64,000 nt of DNA from Emticicia fluvialis. Lineage in GTDB: Bacteria; Bacteroidota; Bacteroidia; Cytophagales; Spirosomataceae. Of the stretch, positions 1-9,451 are shown piece after piece; position 1 is the first letter of the stretch, and the number at the start of each line of letters is the position of its first letter. A program made the translations under genes and the position numbers. Below the pieces are notes generated by a model, which ran no database searches, had not been told where the DNA came from, and saw only the letters and a list, made by a program, of their open reading frames with translations. The DNA lies in the NCBI RefSeq assembly GCF_024793945.1, contig NZ_JANUSD010000016.1:67628-131627 (forward strand), in the 5' to 3' direction.

Positions 1-91
1 GCTTAAATACCTTCGCAAAGTGGTCTGCTCCCTCTTTTTTTACTAATACTTCGCCCTCTGCATCTACCAACGGACTAACACCTATTGCCAT
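1..91 (-). CDS. Partial CDS at left edge, tail-operon protein
   Basis: An open frame begins at the ATG complementary to 89-91 and runs off the left edge. About 30 residues are visible, beginning MAIGVSPLVDAEGEVLVKK. It starts 24 bp downstream of the stop of the 144-aa gene on the same strand, and an AAAAAGGAT run sits immediately before the ATG as a plausible ribosome-binding site. It is therefore probably the next gene of the tail-like operon. The fragment is too short to recognise a family. Confidence 0.5.
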   Translation of the reverse strand, partial: MAIGVSPLVDAEGEVLVKKEGADHFAKVFK

Positions 92-114
92 ATCCTTTTT
101 GTTTAAACTTGTGC

Positions 115-549
115 TTAATTTTTAACCAACCCTCTTCTTGACAGCAGCAGCAGCGCTGCCCTTACCATGCTTACACCGTCTTTGTTCAGGCGTTTGTCCA
201 GCCTTTCGGTGTCGGTCGGTATTTTGCTTAATTCAACCGGCCTGAAACTCCCTGCAAATGCTGCCTCGGTTATTCTGTTCCATTCGGCATGGGCTTTTTC
301 GGTTTCTGCTTTTATTTCGGCATCAAGCGCCGCTTGTTCTTCAGCATTTGTATCTGTGTTTTTTTTCTTTTCGTGCAGGGGCTTCAGCTTTTTTGTTAGC
401 ACGCTCTGAACGTTTTCGAGCGAATCCTGCACCGGCTTTACTTTTTTGCTTTCTTCCAGCAATTCAAGTGAGTATCCAAAATCAATTCCGGTCATTTCCA
501 GAATCACGTCATAGTTTGCTGCTATGGTCAGCGCTTCGTTGTTGGTCAT
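115..549 (-). CDS. Hypothetical protein of the tail operon
   Basis: 144 aa, charged and mostly helical, with a Lys/Glu-rich coiled-coil stretch at about residues 45-90 and no signal peptide or membrane segment. I do not recognise a family. It lies 21 bp downstream of the tail-tip gene and just upstream of the partial gene at the edge, all on the minus strand, so it is probably co-transcribed with them. A small structural or chaperone role in tail assembly would fit the position, but that is inference from context only. Confidence 0.6.
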   Translation of the reverse strand: MTNNEALTIAANYDVILEMTGIDFGYSLELLEESKKVKPVQDSLENVQSVLTKKLKPLHEKKKNTDTNAEEQAALDAEIKAETEKAHAEWNRITEAAFAGSFRPVELSKIPTDTERLDKRLNKDGVSMVRAALLLLSRRGLVKN

Positions 550-570
550 ATTTGTAGCTTAATTTTTTAC

Positions 571-3500
571 TTATGAAGGGGTTACCCAGCTTGCCTTGCC
601 GGCGGCTGTGGCCATCAGCACTTTTCCTACGGCAAAGCCGGTCATGTCTAACTCAATGCCCTGAATGATGACTTTGCCTCCGGCCGATAATTCCATGTCG
701 CCATGCTCGGTTACAATAGCTATCATAGCGTTGTTATAAGCCGTCATGCACAGGGTTCCGTTGCCGTCGGTGTCCAGATAAACGCCGCCCAGTTGCGTGG
801 CTGTGCCGCCCGACAGCCTATTAAATTGCAAGCCAACGGGGTAGCCTCCTACCTCTTCTTTGTCCAGTTTCAGCTGATTCCTGAACGTACTTATCTCGGT
901 AGTGGTGAATCCGGGCGATAATTTGTTATTGAACGTCGTCCAGTCAGATGCGCTCAGGGCCCCTGCATTGGCGGCGCTGGCGTATTGAATCTGAATATTG
1001 TTGCCGCTGATTGACAAAGGGCCTGATGCCGTGTAGCTGTTGTCTTGCCACACCACCGAGCTGCCGCTTTTGGTTAGTACCTGCCCGTTACTGCCACCTG
1101 ACGGCAGGCTGAATTTATTGTTGAAGGTTGTCCAGTCTTCGGCCGACAAAACACCTTTCTGACTACCCCCGGCTGTGGCCACTGATATTACTGAGCCTGT
1201 AACGGATATGGGCGATGTACCTGTGTACAATGGTGCATCGGCCCACTGCACTCCGCTGCCCAGTTTGTACAGTATCTGCCCGGTTGTACCCGTTTCGGGC
1301 ATAGGCATTTTATTGTTGAAGGTATTCCAGTCGTCGGCGCTCAATGCGCCCGGCGACGTACTACCCGCCATGCCGATTGAAATATGATTACCCGATACAA
1401 AAATGGGCGAATTACCCACATAACCGGTGCCGCCAGCGGGCGCATCTGCCCAAACGGGCAAACCGCCACTTAGCATCAGCATTTGTCCATCAGAACCGCT
1501 CATGACCGGACTGGCGAGCTTGCTATGAAAGCTATTCCAGTCTGAGGCGCTCAGATAACCCGGCTGCGAACCAGATGCCTGCTGAATGGATATACTGCCG
1601 CCACTAACTGATATGGGCGATGTACCCGTGTAACCACCCTCCAAACTCACCGACCCCCATACCACCGAGCCACCGCTTTTCATTAATACCTGCCCGTTGC
1701 TGCCACCTGTCGGCAGGCTGAACTTGCTGTTGAAGGTATTCCAGTCGCTAAAAGTCAGGTAGCCCGATTGTGCCGCCGTGGCCTGCTGAATAGAAATATA
1801 ATTGCCCGAAACCGTTATAGGCAGGTTGCCTGTGTAAGCTGCTCCGGCGTTTTCCCATCTGGTGCTGCTGCCATATTTGGTAAGCACCTGCCCGCTTACA
1901 CCTTCGTTATCAGGCATGGGCATTTTGTTGTTGAAGGTATTCCAGTCGTCGGCGCTTAAAGCACCCGTAACCGTGCTGCTGGCAGTTGAGATAGAAATAA
2001 ACCCGGCACTGATAAAAATAGGTGCATTACCCGCATAGGTGCCTCCACCGGCTACATCGCCCCAAACCACATTGCTGCCGTCTTTCATCAGCACCTGCCC
2101 GTTGCTGCCGCCTGCGGGTTTGTTTAGTTTGTTGTTAAAAGCCGCCCAGTCTGCTGCGCTCAGTGCGCCTGCCTGCGAGGCCGAAGCCATAGCAATAGAG
2201 ATTTCAGCGCCGCTTACAGCAATGGGCCCTGCCCCGGTGTAAACCCCTCCTTCGCTCACGCTTGCCCAGGCTGTACCGCTGCCGGTTCTGGTAAGTACCT
2301 GGCCTTCAGAGCCTCCGGCGGGCAGGGTAAATTTATTGTTAAAGCTAAGCCAGTCTGCTGCGCTTAATGCACCTGCCTGGCTTGCCCCGGCCGTAGCGAT
2401 TGATATAACCGACCCACTGATACTAATAGGCCCCGCGCCTGAATAACTACCGCCAGAACCCACCGTACCCCATACGGCCGTACTGCCGCTTTTCATCAGC
2501 ACCTGCCCGTTGGTACCACCTGCCGGCAGGCTGAACTTACTGTTGAAGTTGTTCCAGTCGTAGGCTGATAAAGCCCCCGACGTGCCGCTGCCTGCCATGG
2601 AGATGGATATCACGTTGCCAGACACCGAAATGGGCAATGCGCCTGTATATACCCCGCCTTCGGCGTCTTCGCCTTCCAGCACATATTTGTAGCGTGTGTT
2701 GGGGTAAGCAGGGTCTATATAATACAGCCTGCCGTCTGCGGGGTTTATCCAGTTCTGGTAAGTGGTAACAGCGGGAGAATCTATCGACACCACGTTCATT
2801 TCCAGCACAATTCCCCCGTTTACCACATCTTTGCCAATAAAAACGCCTTCGTCACCGTCTATCTCCTCTATCAGCAGGCCTTTATACCGGGCTTCATATT
2901 CGCCTCTGTCAAACACATATTCTTTTACGTCGCCGCCAATGCCTATCCAGCCCGAATCGGTGCCGCCATATAAGCCGCGCACATACAGTTTGCCGTCAAA
3001 GTGGTCGGCAAATGGCCTGCCAAAGGCCAGGTAGGTTGCCTGGTCGGGGTATTCTTTACCGATTCCGAGCTTCAATACATGCCATTGGGTGGCCTCGTAG
3101 GGCATATCTGTATCCGTGCCGTTCAGAAATGCAGCCCCCCAGTTATCAATCTCTTCCAGCAAGGCATACTGCTCATGCCCCTGCCATTGGCCCCAGTCGG
3201 CGCCAAAGCTCAACCAGCCGGAATCGGCCTCGCCATACCTGCCGCGCAGATACAGACGACCATCAAACTGACCATCAAAAGGGCGGCCAAAGGCCAGATA
3301 TGTGGCCTGTTCGGGATATTCCTCGCCTATACCCAACTTAAATACGTGCCACTGGGCAGCTGCGCCGGGCATATCGTCAGCCATGCCGCTGGTAAAAGTT
3401 ACACCCCAGTTGTCAATATCGGCCAAAGAGGCATACTGCGTATGTTCCTGAAACTGCCCCCATTCGCCTACGCGCACCCCGTTGATGTTGTAATAGGTGC

Positions 3501-5895
3501 TTGTGTTAATATCACCGGCCACATCAAGGGTATATTCGGGAGCTTCTACACCAATACCCAGCCCGTCGGCATTCAGTATTACACTTCTGGTGTCGCCCAG
3601 ATAAAAGCTGATGTCTTTTTCTTCATCCGTCGACCGCACGTCAACCCCCTCGCCTTGCAGCGACAGCCGGTTGCCGGCTGCCAGATTCGTGCGGCTGTTG
3701 TCGGGTTCTATATCAATCCTGAATTTATCCCACACATTTATTGCTTTGGCAATCAGCGGGCCGTCGGGCATCAGCAATGACTTTGTTTTCAGCACCAGCC
3801 CGTCAATATCGCTTTCGCCGGGCAGGTAATTTCTGAAAAAACTTCCGCCGCCAAAATCAAGCAGGCCATTGACTCTGATCTCAGACGCATTGCCGCCCAG
3901 CTCAATGCGGGCATTGTTTTTGCCCAGCACCAGCACTTCATCTTCTGTTATGAGGGCATTCAGGGCAGTAGGTACGTTAATGAGGTCTTGCCAGTCGTTA
4001 ATGGTAATGTTTTTGTCGGGTACTTTTACGGTTCTGTTGGCCTTAATGCCCGACACATCGAGATGGGCCGACAGTTTATTGTTATTGAGAAAGTAAACTT
4101 CCCCTCTGTTTTTAATTTTCGTGGTATTATTGCCCAGGTCTACATACTCAGAAGACCCGCCTATGTTTACCTGCCCTCTCTCGTTCAGTTCTTTTTGCAC
4201 ATCGGCAGGCTTTACTTTACCTCCGCCACCACCGTTTGTCGGATTATACGGGTCGCCGCTGCCGGTTTCTGTCTTTGTCTCTGTATTCTTTATTTTCCGC
4301 TCGGCGATTATAATTCGCTTGATAATGCTGGTATTCTGCACGTCCTGAATCACCAGCTGATACTTGTAAGGGCGCAGGAGGTCGCGGGTATATTCTCCGA
4401 TTTTGATGCGATTATTGACCGACAGCACCTCATCTTCAATATTGACGGTGTCGCCCACTTCAAAAATATTGGGCGTTGGGCTCAGGCTTTTCAGATAAAC
4501 CTCGTCCAGCTCCAGCGAGTACTTCAACGTCGGGTAAGAGTACATATCCAGGTATTCTCTTACTTTGTCGGCCAGTTTGTTTTCAGCAACCAAAATGTAA
4601 GACTCCGGCATGGTAATGTCAACCAGAATATACTTATCGCCCGATTTTATCCTGAACGCCGGTGTGCCGCTCTCGTCCGCTGCTGCGGTAGCATTTACCC
4701 GCCAGGTTGTGCTGCCACCACCACCACCAGACCCGTCACCGGGGTCGTTGCCCTCACCGTCGCCCGGGCTGCCACCGGGGCCGCCATCGGGGTTTTCAGG
4801 TTCAGGCAACGGTGTCGGAAACTCCATTCCGCGTTCGTCGGTATATTTGCTTATCGTAAATAGCTTACTGTTATACTTGATTACATCAAACTGATACCCG
4901 GCCAGATCGCCGGTCTGAAAAATCACTTTCGGCTTCACACTACCGGTTACATACAGCCAGTTACCTTTGTCGTCTTTGGCGTTCAGGTCAAAATCCATCG
5001 TATCATCGCTGAACATATACACGTTGGTTTCATTAATACCTGTTACCGAGCCGGTGCGATGCGGATAAATCTCTTCAAAAATTACGCTGCCTTCAAACTT
5101 CCCGAAAGCCGCAATTGAATTGGCCTCCATTGCGGGTTCGTCTTCCTCATCGCCCAGGCGCAGGCGCGGCGAATACCCCTTATAATTGCTGGGGATATTC
5201 TTAGAGCTGCCATACGCCCACAAGGTATTTATCATGTTTTTGGCATCTACATTTTCGCGGGTCAGCTTATAAAGGCCTTTGCCCTGCCCGTATTTAAAAT
5301 TGTAGTTGAGCGCCGTGCCCAGGGTGCGCACGTGCAGCACGGTATGGGTGTCTGTTTCTGCAAACACAAACTGCTGCTTGTACTCGTCGCACAGCCTTTG
5401 CAGCACCGTCAGGCAGTTTTCGCCGGCAAAAGACAGATTCCGGGTTTCGGTATCTGCTGGAAAATCTCCCAGGGCCCATTTGCCTTCGTCAAAAACCCGG
5501 TTCAGGTTTTTGATAATCACGTTCAGAAAAGCCTCCAGATTACCCATCAGAAAAAAATCGGCGGCGCTGTTCACCATGGCTTCGTCGGTGTTCCGGTACA
5601 TCACCCGCATCAGGTCATACTGGGGGCCTTCAAAGTTGATATCGTACTGATATTTCCGGTTGGCGTTTCTGGCCACCGTTGGCAACTGATTGATGCGGTA
5701 TTTCGACATCCCCGCTGGTTTAATGTAATCGCCGATGCCGAAATTGCGCACCGTGGCGCTTTCTACCGTCATGGTAATGATGTCTTCCCCCAGCAGTACT
5801 TTCTTGTGTTCGGCCTTTTTTATCACACTCACCGAGCCGTGGTCGTTGATGGGCTCTGATGTTCCGTTGGGGTGATATATCAGTATTTGTTCCAT
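571..5895 (-). CDS. Phage-tail-like tip/fibre protein with repeat modules
   Basis: 1774 aa with no signal peptide. Residues 1 to about 550 resemble the tail-tip/baseplate hub region of siphovirus-type tails and are interrupted by a Gly/Pro/Asp-rich linker near residues 370-400. A second Gly-rich linker follows the hub region. Residues of about 600-800 look beta-rich. Two near-copies of a roughly 80-residue module (WGQ...EIDNWG...ATYLAFGRPF...DSGW) follow, and then nine copies of a 60-70-residue module with the core GxLSxxDWxxFNNK. These Gly/Ser/Thr-rich modules are typical of receptor-binding fibres in Bacteroidota phages. The start codon overlaps the end of the Dit-like gene by 16 bp, which suggests translational coupling. 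The likely role is the distal tip that contacts the target surface. No capsid, terminase, lysis or integrase gene is in the window, so it could belong to a prophage remnant or a tailocin-like particle. Confidence 0.8.
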   Translation of the reverse strand: MEQILIYHPNGTSEPINDHGSVSVIKKAEHKKVLLGEDIITMTVESATVRNFGIGDYIKPAGMSKYRINQLPTVARNANRKYQYDINFEGPQYDLMRVMYRNTDEAMVNSAADFFLMGNLEAFLNVIIKNLNRVFDEGKWALGDFPADTETRNLSFAGENCLTVLQRLCDEYKQQFVFAETDTHTVLHVRTLGTALNYNFKYGQGKGLYKLTRENVDAKNMINTLWAYGSSKNIPSNYKGYSPRLRLGDEEDEPAMEANSIAAFGKFEGSVIFEEIYPHRTGSVTGINETNVYMFSDDTMDFDLNAKDDKGNWLYVTGSVKPKVIFQTGDLAGYQFDVIKYNSKLFTISKYTDERGMEFPTPLPEPENPDGGPGGSPGDGEGNDPGDGSGGGGGSTTWRVNATAAADESGTPAFRIKSGDKYILVDITMPESYILVAENKLADKVREYLDMYSYPTLKYSLELDEVYLKSLSPTPNIFEVGDTVNIEDEVLSVNNRIKIGEYTRDLLRPYKYQLVIQDVQNTSIIKRIIIAERKIKNTETKTETGSGDPYNPTNGGGGGKVKPADVQKELNERGQVNIGGSSEYVDLGNNTTKIKNRGEVYFLNNNKLSAHLDVSGIKANRTVKVPDKNITINDWQDLINVPTALNALITEDEVLVLGKNNARIELGGNASEIRVNGLLDFGGGSFFRNYLPGESDIDGLVLKTKSLLMPDGPLIAKAINVWDKFRIDIEPDNSRTNLAAGNRLSLQGEGVDVRSTDEEKDISFYLGDTRSVILNADGLGIGVEAPEYTLDVAGDINTSTYYNINGVRVGEWGQFQEHTQYASLADIDNWGVTFTSGMADDMPGAAAQWHVFKLGIGEEYPEQATYLAFGRPFDGQFDGRLYLRGRYGEADSGWLSFGADWGQWQGHEQYALLEEIDNWGAAFLNGTDTDMPYEATQWHVLKLGIGKEYPDQATYLAFGRPFADHFDGKLYVRGLYGGTDSGWIGIGGDVKEYVFDRGEYEARYKGLLIEEIDGDEGVFIGKDVVNGGIVLEMNVVSIDSPAVTTYQNWINPADGRLYYIDPAYPNTRYKYVLEGEDAEGGVYTGALPISVSGNVISISMAGSGTSGALSAYDWNNFNSKFSLPAGGTNGQVLMKSGSTAVWGTVGSGGSYSGAGPISISGSVISIATAGASQAGALSAADWLSFNNKFTLPAGGSEGQVLTRTGSGTAWASVSEGGVYTGAGPIAVSGAEISIAMASASQAGALSAADWAAFNNKLNKPAGGSNGQVLMKDGSNVVWGDVAGGGTYAGNAPIFISAGFISISTASSTVTGALSADDWNTFNNKMPMPDNEGVSGQVLTKYGSSTRWENAGAAYTGNLPITVSGNYISIQQATAAQSGYLTFSDWNTFNSKFSLPTGGSNGQVLMKSGGSVVWGSVSLEGGYTGTSPISVSGGSISIQQASGSQPGYLSASDWNSFHSKLASPVMSGSDGQMLMLSGGLPVWADAPAGGTGYVGNSPIFVSGNHISIGMAGSTSPGALSADDWNTFNNKMPMPETGTTGQILYKLGSGVQWADAPLYTGTSPISVTGSVISVATAGGSQKGVLSAEDWTTFNNKFSLPSGGSNGQVLTKSGSSVVWQDNSYTASGPLSISGNNIQIQYASAANAGALSASDWTTFNNKLSPGFTTTEISTFRNQLKLDKEEVGGYPVGLQFNRLSGGTATQLGGVYLDTDGNGTLCMTAYNNAMIAIVTEHGDMELSAGGKVIIQGIELDMTGFAVGKVLMATAAGKASWVTPS
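900..2662 (-). repeat. Nine-copy coding repeat in the tail-fibre gene
   Basis: Nine imperfect repeats of about 190-210 bp encode modules with the shared pattern YTGxxPIxVSGxxISI, then GxLSxxDWxxFNNK, then GGSNGQVLxKxGSxxVW. The ninth copy is truncated and leads into a unique C-terminus. Neighbouring copies differ mainly in the linker and in the residues after ISI. This arrangement can expand or contract by recombination and would alter fibre length or receptor choice. Confidence 0.85.
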
Positions 5896-6554
5896 ACTTC
5901 TTCGGCATTGGTTATAATGGGCTTAATTTCTTCAATCACACCGCATAGCAGTATAAAATGCGGGCCGGGGTCTCCAGCATAATCATGCGTTACATATACC
6001 TCGTTGCCAAAAACATTCAGTGTTTTTTTGTCGTCTCCCCAATAGATGTCAATGGGGTTTTGGGTAGTAATTGTCATACTAACGGTAATACCTGTACGTA
6101 CATACAATCGCTTTACCGGCGACGGCTCAACGAGTTTCAGCGTAAAAGTGCCAAACATTTCGTGCTGGTACCAGCGCTTGTCTATATTCACGCCGTCGGC
6201 AATATAAACCATGTAAATCAGCGGCTTGTCGGTAATGCGGATGTCTAACCTGCGCAAACCGGGCTTCTGAAAGGCATTGAGAAAAGTGTTGATTTTTCTG
6301 AAAAAATCAAGTTTGCCGGATGCTTTCATAAAGCACTCCAGTTCAATTATGCGATTGGTGTATCGGGGGGCAGCTAAATCAACAACAGTTCCGTGCGAGT
6401 CGGGCCAATCAACTATCTGTGGTTCTTTCAGGGGCGGCATATCCTGCATACCTTTAGAGGCAGTTACATACACGCCGTAGTCTGAGAGAAACTCCAGCCC
6501 GTCAATTGTATAAGTTATTCCTGTGGATTCAGTGCCCGGCTCATGTATTGGCAT
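5880..6554 (-). CDS. Dit-like distal tail protein
   Basis: 224 aa. The N-terminal ~120 residues have the pattern of siphovirus distal tail proteins: an early beta-rich YTIDGLEFLSDYGVYV, then a segment around residues 70-110 (ECFMKASGKLDFFRKINTFLN...PGLRRLDI) where a short helix precedes a strand. The C-terminal half is beta-rich and could be a galectin-like domain. In tails of this type Dit forms the hexameric ring between the tube and the tip. It overlaps the tail-tip gene by 16 bp and is the first gene of this transcript. Its upstream region is homologous to that of the tape-measure gene. Confidence 0.75.
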   Translation of the reverse strand: MPIHEPGTESTGITYTIDGLEFLSDYGVYVTASKGMQDMPPLKEPQIVDWPDSHGTVVDLAAPRYTNRIIELECFMKASGKLDFFRKINTFLNAFQKPGLRRLDIRITDKPLIYMVYIADGVNIDKRWYQHEMFGTFTLKLVEPSPVKRLYVRTGITVSMTITTQNPIDIYWGDDKKTLNVFGNEVYVTHDYAGDPGPHFILLCGVIEEIKPIITNAEEVWNKY

Positions 6555-6569
6555 GTCCGGTTGTGTGTT

Positions 6570-6648
6570 ATAATTATCTATTACAAATATAACATTTATA
6601 CTTATAATATAAGCATAATTACCGAAAAAATATTTTGCACAAAAGTAA
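6570..6648 (-). promoter_or_regulatory. Promoter/operator region of the tail-tip operon
   Basis: Read on the minus strand, this AT-rich stretch contains TTTTGTGC, a TATTTTTTCGG run, an inverted-repeat core GCTTATATTATAAGT and then TATATTTG, a good match to the Bacteroidota -7 element TAnnTTTG. The same elements occur in the same order upstream of the tape-measure gene at 44476-44552. A -33 TTTG at the usual spacing is not obvious, so an activator binding the GCTTA-N5-TAAGT core is plausible. Confidence 0.6.
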
Positions 6649-6706
6649 GCCCTGCCAGCGGCCTGAAACGCTGCTCAGCAGCTACATAAGCCAGGTAAAA
6701 AAAGCC

Positions 6707-7300
6707 TTACATACCCAACAATCCCCAGTCAATAATCGGCCCGTCTGCCTTGTTCATTTCGCGCATAAAAGCAATAAACGGCAGGGTAATTTCGGCCTCC
6801 TTCAGGTGGGTCAGTAATATGGTCTGGCGTTCAATTTCCCTGCGGGTAAACCCAACGGCGCTTTCTTGTTCATCATCCGCATTTTTCTGTATCAAAAAGC
6901 TGGTAAACCTGGTAACCGTTTGCAGTGCGCGGTAAGAAGACCCGGCCACATAGCCTATATCTTCGCTCAGCAGATACTCAATGGCATCGGCAAAGGCTGT
7001 GGCGGTGTCTACGGCATACGGCGTGAGGGCTGTTTTAAAATGAGCAGGCTCGGGTATGGCTTCCACTATCCGGTTGTAGGTATTTTCCAGCTCGTTTTCA
7101 CCAAGCGGCATATCCTGCAGATACTGGTAAAGAATAACCATAGCCTCTTCAAACACCTCCAGGTCTCCGCGGTTGGTTCGCCTGTAAAACTCAATGTAGT
7201 TGGGCAATAGTTTTTCACAATTAAGAGCCATGTATAAAACCTGTTGCTTAAAAGAAAGCGCGGCTATTCTGTCTTCAACAACACTTAAGAAGTAGTCCAT
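6707..7300 (-). CDS. DUF416 family protein (YjaG-like)
   Basis: 197 aa, all-helical and soluble. It matches the DUF416/YjaG pattern: an early FKQQVLYMALNCEKLLPNY (the family has FMACLCERMYPNY at the same place), an acidic helix leading to the EAIPEP motif near residues 78-83, then YAVDTATAFADAIEYLL (family: YPAIDACVALSEL). The C-terminal ERQTILLTHLKEA matches the conserved end of the family. Length agrees with YjaG. The biochemical function is unknown. It stands alone between the tail operon and the small-protein genes. Confidence 0.75.
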   Translation of the reverse strand: MDYFLSVVEDRIAALSFKQQVLYMALNCEKLLPNYIEFYRRTNRGDLEVFEEAMVILYQYLQDMPLGENELENTYNRIVEAIPEPAHFKTALTPYAVDTATAFADAIEYLLSEDIGYVAGSSYRALQTVTRFTSFLIQKNADDEQESAVGFTRREIERQTILLTHLKEAEITLPFIAFMREMNKADGPIIDWGLLGM

Positions 7301-7411
7301 GGGCAGTTAATATGTGCGGCCGTTTTGTTTAGGCCGCACATAGCAGTTAGGTTAAAGTATTTTTGTCAATCGGGGCGGCATACGCCTGCCCCTACCCGGG
7401 TAGTACATGGC

Positions 7412-7654
7412 TCAGGGCATATTTACAAGCACCTTTATGCGTTTTGCTCTGGTGCAGAAATAGCTGCTGTAATTGATGTTTTCTTCGTTCAGGTATCTGA
7501 AAAAATGTTGAAGCAGACGCGTATTAAACTTACGGATAAACGTAATGGCAACCTCTTCCCTGCCGGCATTAACAGTAATGTCTTCATATAGCAGGTCGTA
7601 TTTCTCAAGCACCACCACCAGTTCGGCCCTGAGGTTATCAATCGTTTTATTCAT
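7412..7654 (-). CDS. ~80-aa small protein family, member 1
   Basis: 80 aa with no signal peptide or membrane segment. Predicted order is helix, strand, helix, strand. It aligns end to end with three other small proteins in this window (7986-8228, 35714-35953, 45622-45861). Shared positions are LRxxVxxxL in the first helix, an alternating hydrophobic strand (VAITFI), a second helix ending FxxYLNEENINYSS, and a final short strand (IKVLV). This is the most divergent member, with Cys in place of residues before the last strand. The family is not one I can name. It is divergent from member 2 across about 330 bp. Confidence 0.65.
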   Translation of the reverse strand: MNKTIDNLRAELVVVLEKYDLLYEDITVNAGREEVAITFIRKFNTRLLQHFFRYLNEENINYSSYFCTRAKRIKVLVNMP

Positions 7655-7985
7655 AGGTTAAATCTGGCGTCAATCCGGCTTATTACTCCGGTAGCCAACG
7701 TTTTTCGGCAACAAAAATACGGCATTCAATTGCATAATGCCAAAAAGCTGAAAATAATTCCGTAAAAATAAATTCAACGGTACCATCCGGCAAGCCCATT
7801 CTGAGCCAGCGGTTACAAATCCCCAATAAAAAAAAGTTAGTTTCTATTTTTTCCCATAATAAACTATTAATTTTGTTTAAGTTTACGGCACATTTAAAGC
7901 CACATAATTAAACAGTTGTCTGTATACGCAAGTATGTCAGTTGGCAAGATAAGCTTAAAACCGGGTTTAATTCCTTTTGTACCGT

Positions 7986-8228
7986 ATGAAAAACTTTGAA
8001 GAATTCAGGAAAAAAGTTTTGAAAGCCATTGAGAGCAGCGACATCGTTCCTGCCAGAATCATTGAGCAGGAAACCACCATAACTATTTCTATTGAAAACC
8101 CAGGCCACAACGCCGAGCGCCTGAAAAAACTTAGCGCCTACCTTGAGGCTGAAAAAATCAGGTTCAGGTCGTCGGTATTATTACCGGCACAAAACAACAC
8201 CGTGCAAATTTCGGTGTATCATACCTGA
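7986..8228 (+). CDS. ~80-aa small protein family, member 2
   Basis: 80 aa starting at the ATG at 7986. An upstream in-frame TTG at 7977 is possible but less likely. First helix FEEFRKKVLKAIESS, central strand TTITISI, second helix LKKLSAYLEAEKIRFRSS and a terminal QISVY strand. The LExExxxxxSS...ISVY ending is shared almost exactly with member 3 (35714-35953). A TAATTTTG element at 7868-7875 fits a Bacteroidota -7 box about 118 bp upstream. It is monocistronic and of unknown function; the small mixed alpha/beta fold could be a regulator or adaptor. Confidence 0.7.
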   Translation: MKNFEEFRKKVLKAIESSDIVPARIIEQETTITISIENPGHNAERLKKLSAYLEAEKIRFRSSVLLPAQNNTVQISVYHT

Positions 8229-8901
8229 AAATCATAAATGGGGTTGCCACGTATCGGCGGGGTTGTAGTATGTACCCGCCTGATAAGATTAACCCCTAAA
8301 ATTTGATAACTAATTGGTATAGCTCTAATTTTAAACGCTTATTTGTGTTTCTGTTCAAAGAAAACAAGTAATAAAGCCTTTTTTACAAAACTTTTGCCAG
8401 CGTAAAAAGCATAAAAGACTAAAAATTAAGACCATAATAAAAGACGAAAACTAAACAATTTTACCGGCATCAGTCCGAGGCCTATGATGCAAATAATACA
8501 AACGGCTGCCTTGGCCGGTTTTTGCGATTGATACTAAAGAAGCTTCATTATCAAAGAAATCAATAATTCAATACCCGTTTGTTTTATTGAATAGCCTGTA
8601 GACTGATACAATTATTCATTAAGCCATAAAACTTTTTATGAAATGCTGTGCCCATACGCGGGCGTGGCCATACATTAGCTGATATTCAGGCGGGAATAGC
8701 CTGAAATACGTCAGCTTGTAAACTTTTATACGTGGTTTGTGAAAAAAAGGCACAATCTTTGCTTTTGTTTATACTTTTGCAGCCTTTCTTTGACAGAGAC
8801 CATGCAACAAAAGCTATTGATTGAAAATTTATAAGGGTAAAAGCCTGCCTCAGGCTGGCGCCCAGGTTGTTAGTAAATTTGCCAAACCTAATAATTAAAG
8901 A
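8229..8901 (+). other. Intergenic region upstream of response regulator
   Basis: About 670 bp of AT-rich sequence without a credible gene on either strand. A TACTTTTG at 8772-8779 matches TAnnTTTG and could be the promoter of the response regulator, leaving a roughly 120-nt leader. I see no riboswitch-like or terminator structure that I can support. Confidence 0.4.
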
Positions 8902-9297
8902 ATGAAGATCAAAAGGCTGCTATGTGTAGATGATGATAAAATAACATTGACACTGATAAAGCTGGTAGTAGAGAAGACGTTTTTTGCACAGGAAATATCC
9001 ACCCGCATGAACGGCAAAGAGGCGTTAGAGTTCTATCATGATTTGCTGCACCATAACACAGCAGATCAGGCACCCGAGCTGATTTTTCTGGACCTGAATA
9101 TGCCCATTATGAATGGCTGGGATTTTCTGGACGAGTTTTCGAACCGCTATTACCACATTTTTCCGAATACAAGGGTTGTTATTCTGTCTTCATCAACCGA
9201 TCAGGCAGAAAGAGACAGAGCACGTAAATACCCCATGATAATTGATTACGTAACCAAGCCACTAACTATGGCTTCATTATCTAATCTTAACCTCTGA
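8902..9297 (+). CDS. Single-domain response regulator (receiver only)
   Basis: 131 aa comprising a complete CheY-like receiver with no output domain. The acidic pocket is CVDDDK at residues 8-13, the phosphoacceptor is Asp64 in LIFLDLNMP, the Ser switch is in VVILSSS around residue 96, and the conserved Lys is Lys119 in VTKPL. Such proteins act by phosphorylation-dependent protein contacts. The large PAS kinase begins about 155 bp downstream on the same strand and lacks its own receiver, so this protein is a plausible partner. That pairing is inference. Confidence 0.9.
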   Translation: MKIKRLLCVDDDKITLTLIKLVVEKTFFAQEISTRMNGKEALEFYHDLLHHNTADQAPELIFLDLNMPIMNGWDFLDEFSNRYYHIFPNTRVVILSSSTDQAERDRARKYPMIIDYVTKPLTMASLSNLNL

Positions 9298-9451
9298 CCA
9301 GCCTTGCTGCCGGTTAGTTTATCCACCTCTTTAACCAGACCATTAGCTGTGCTAAAATCATCAAGTCGGTACCAACTGTACCAATCTGTGACCTTTTTGC
9401 GGATACGATGAAGCATGCGGGTGCAATTCGTAGATTCAACAACTGATTTAC

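Noticed and set aside
3001..3780. 259-aa plus-strand frame inside the tail-tip gene
   Set aside because: Antisense shadow of the repeat-rich fibre gene, with no start signal.
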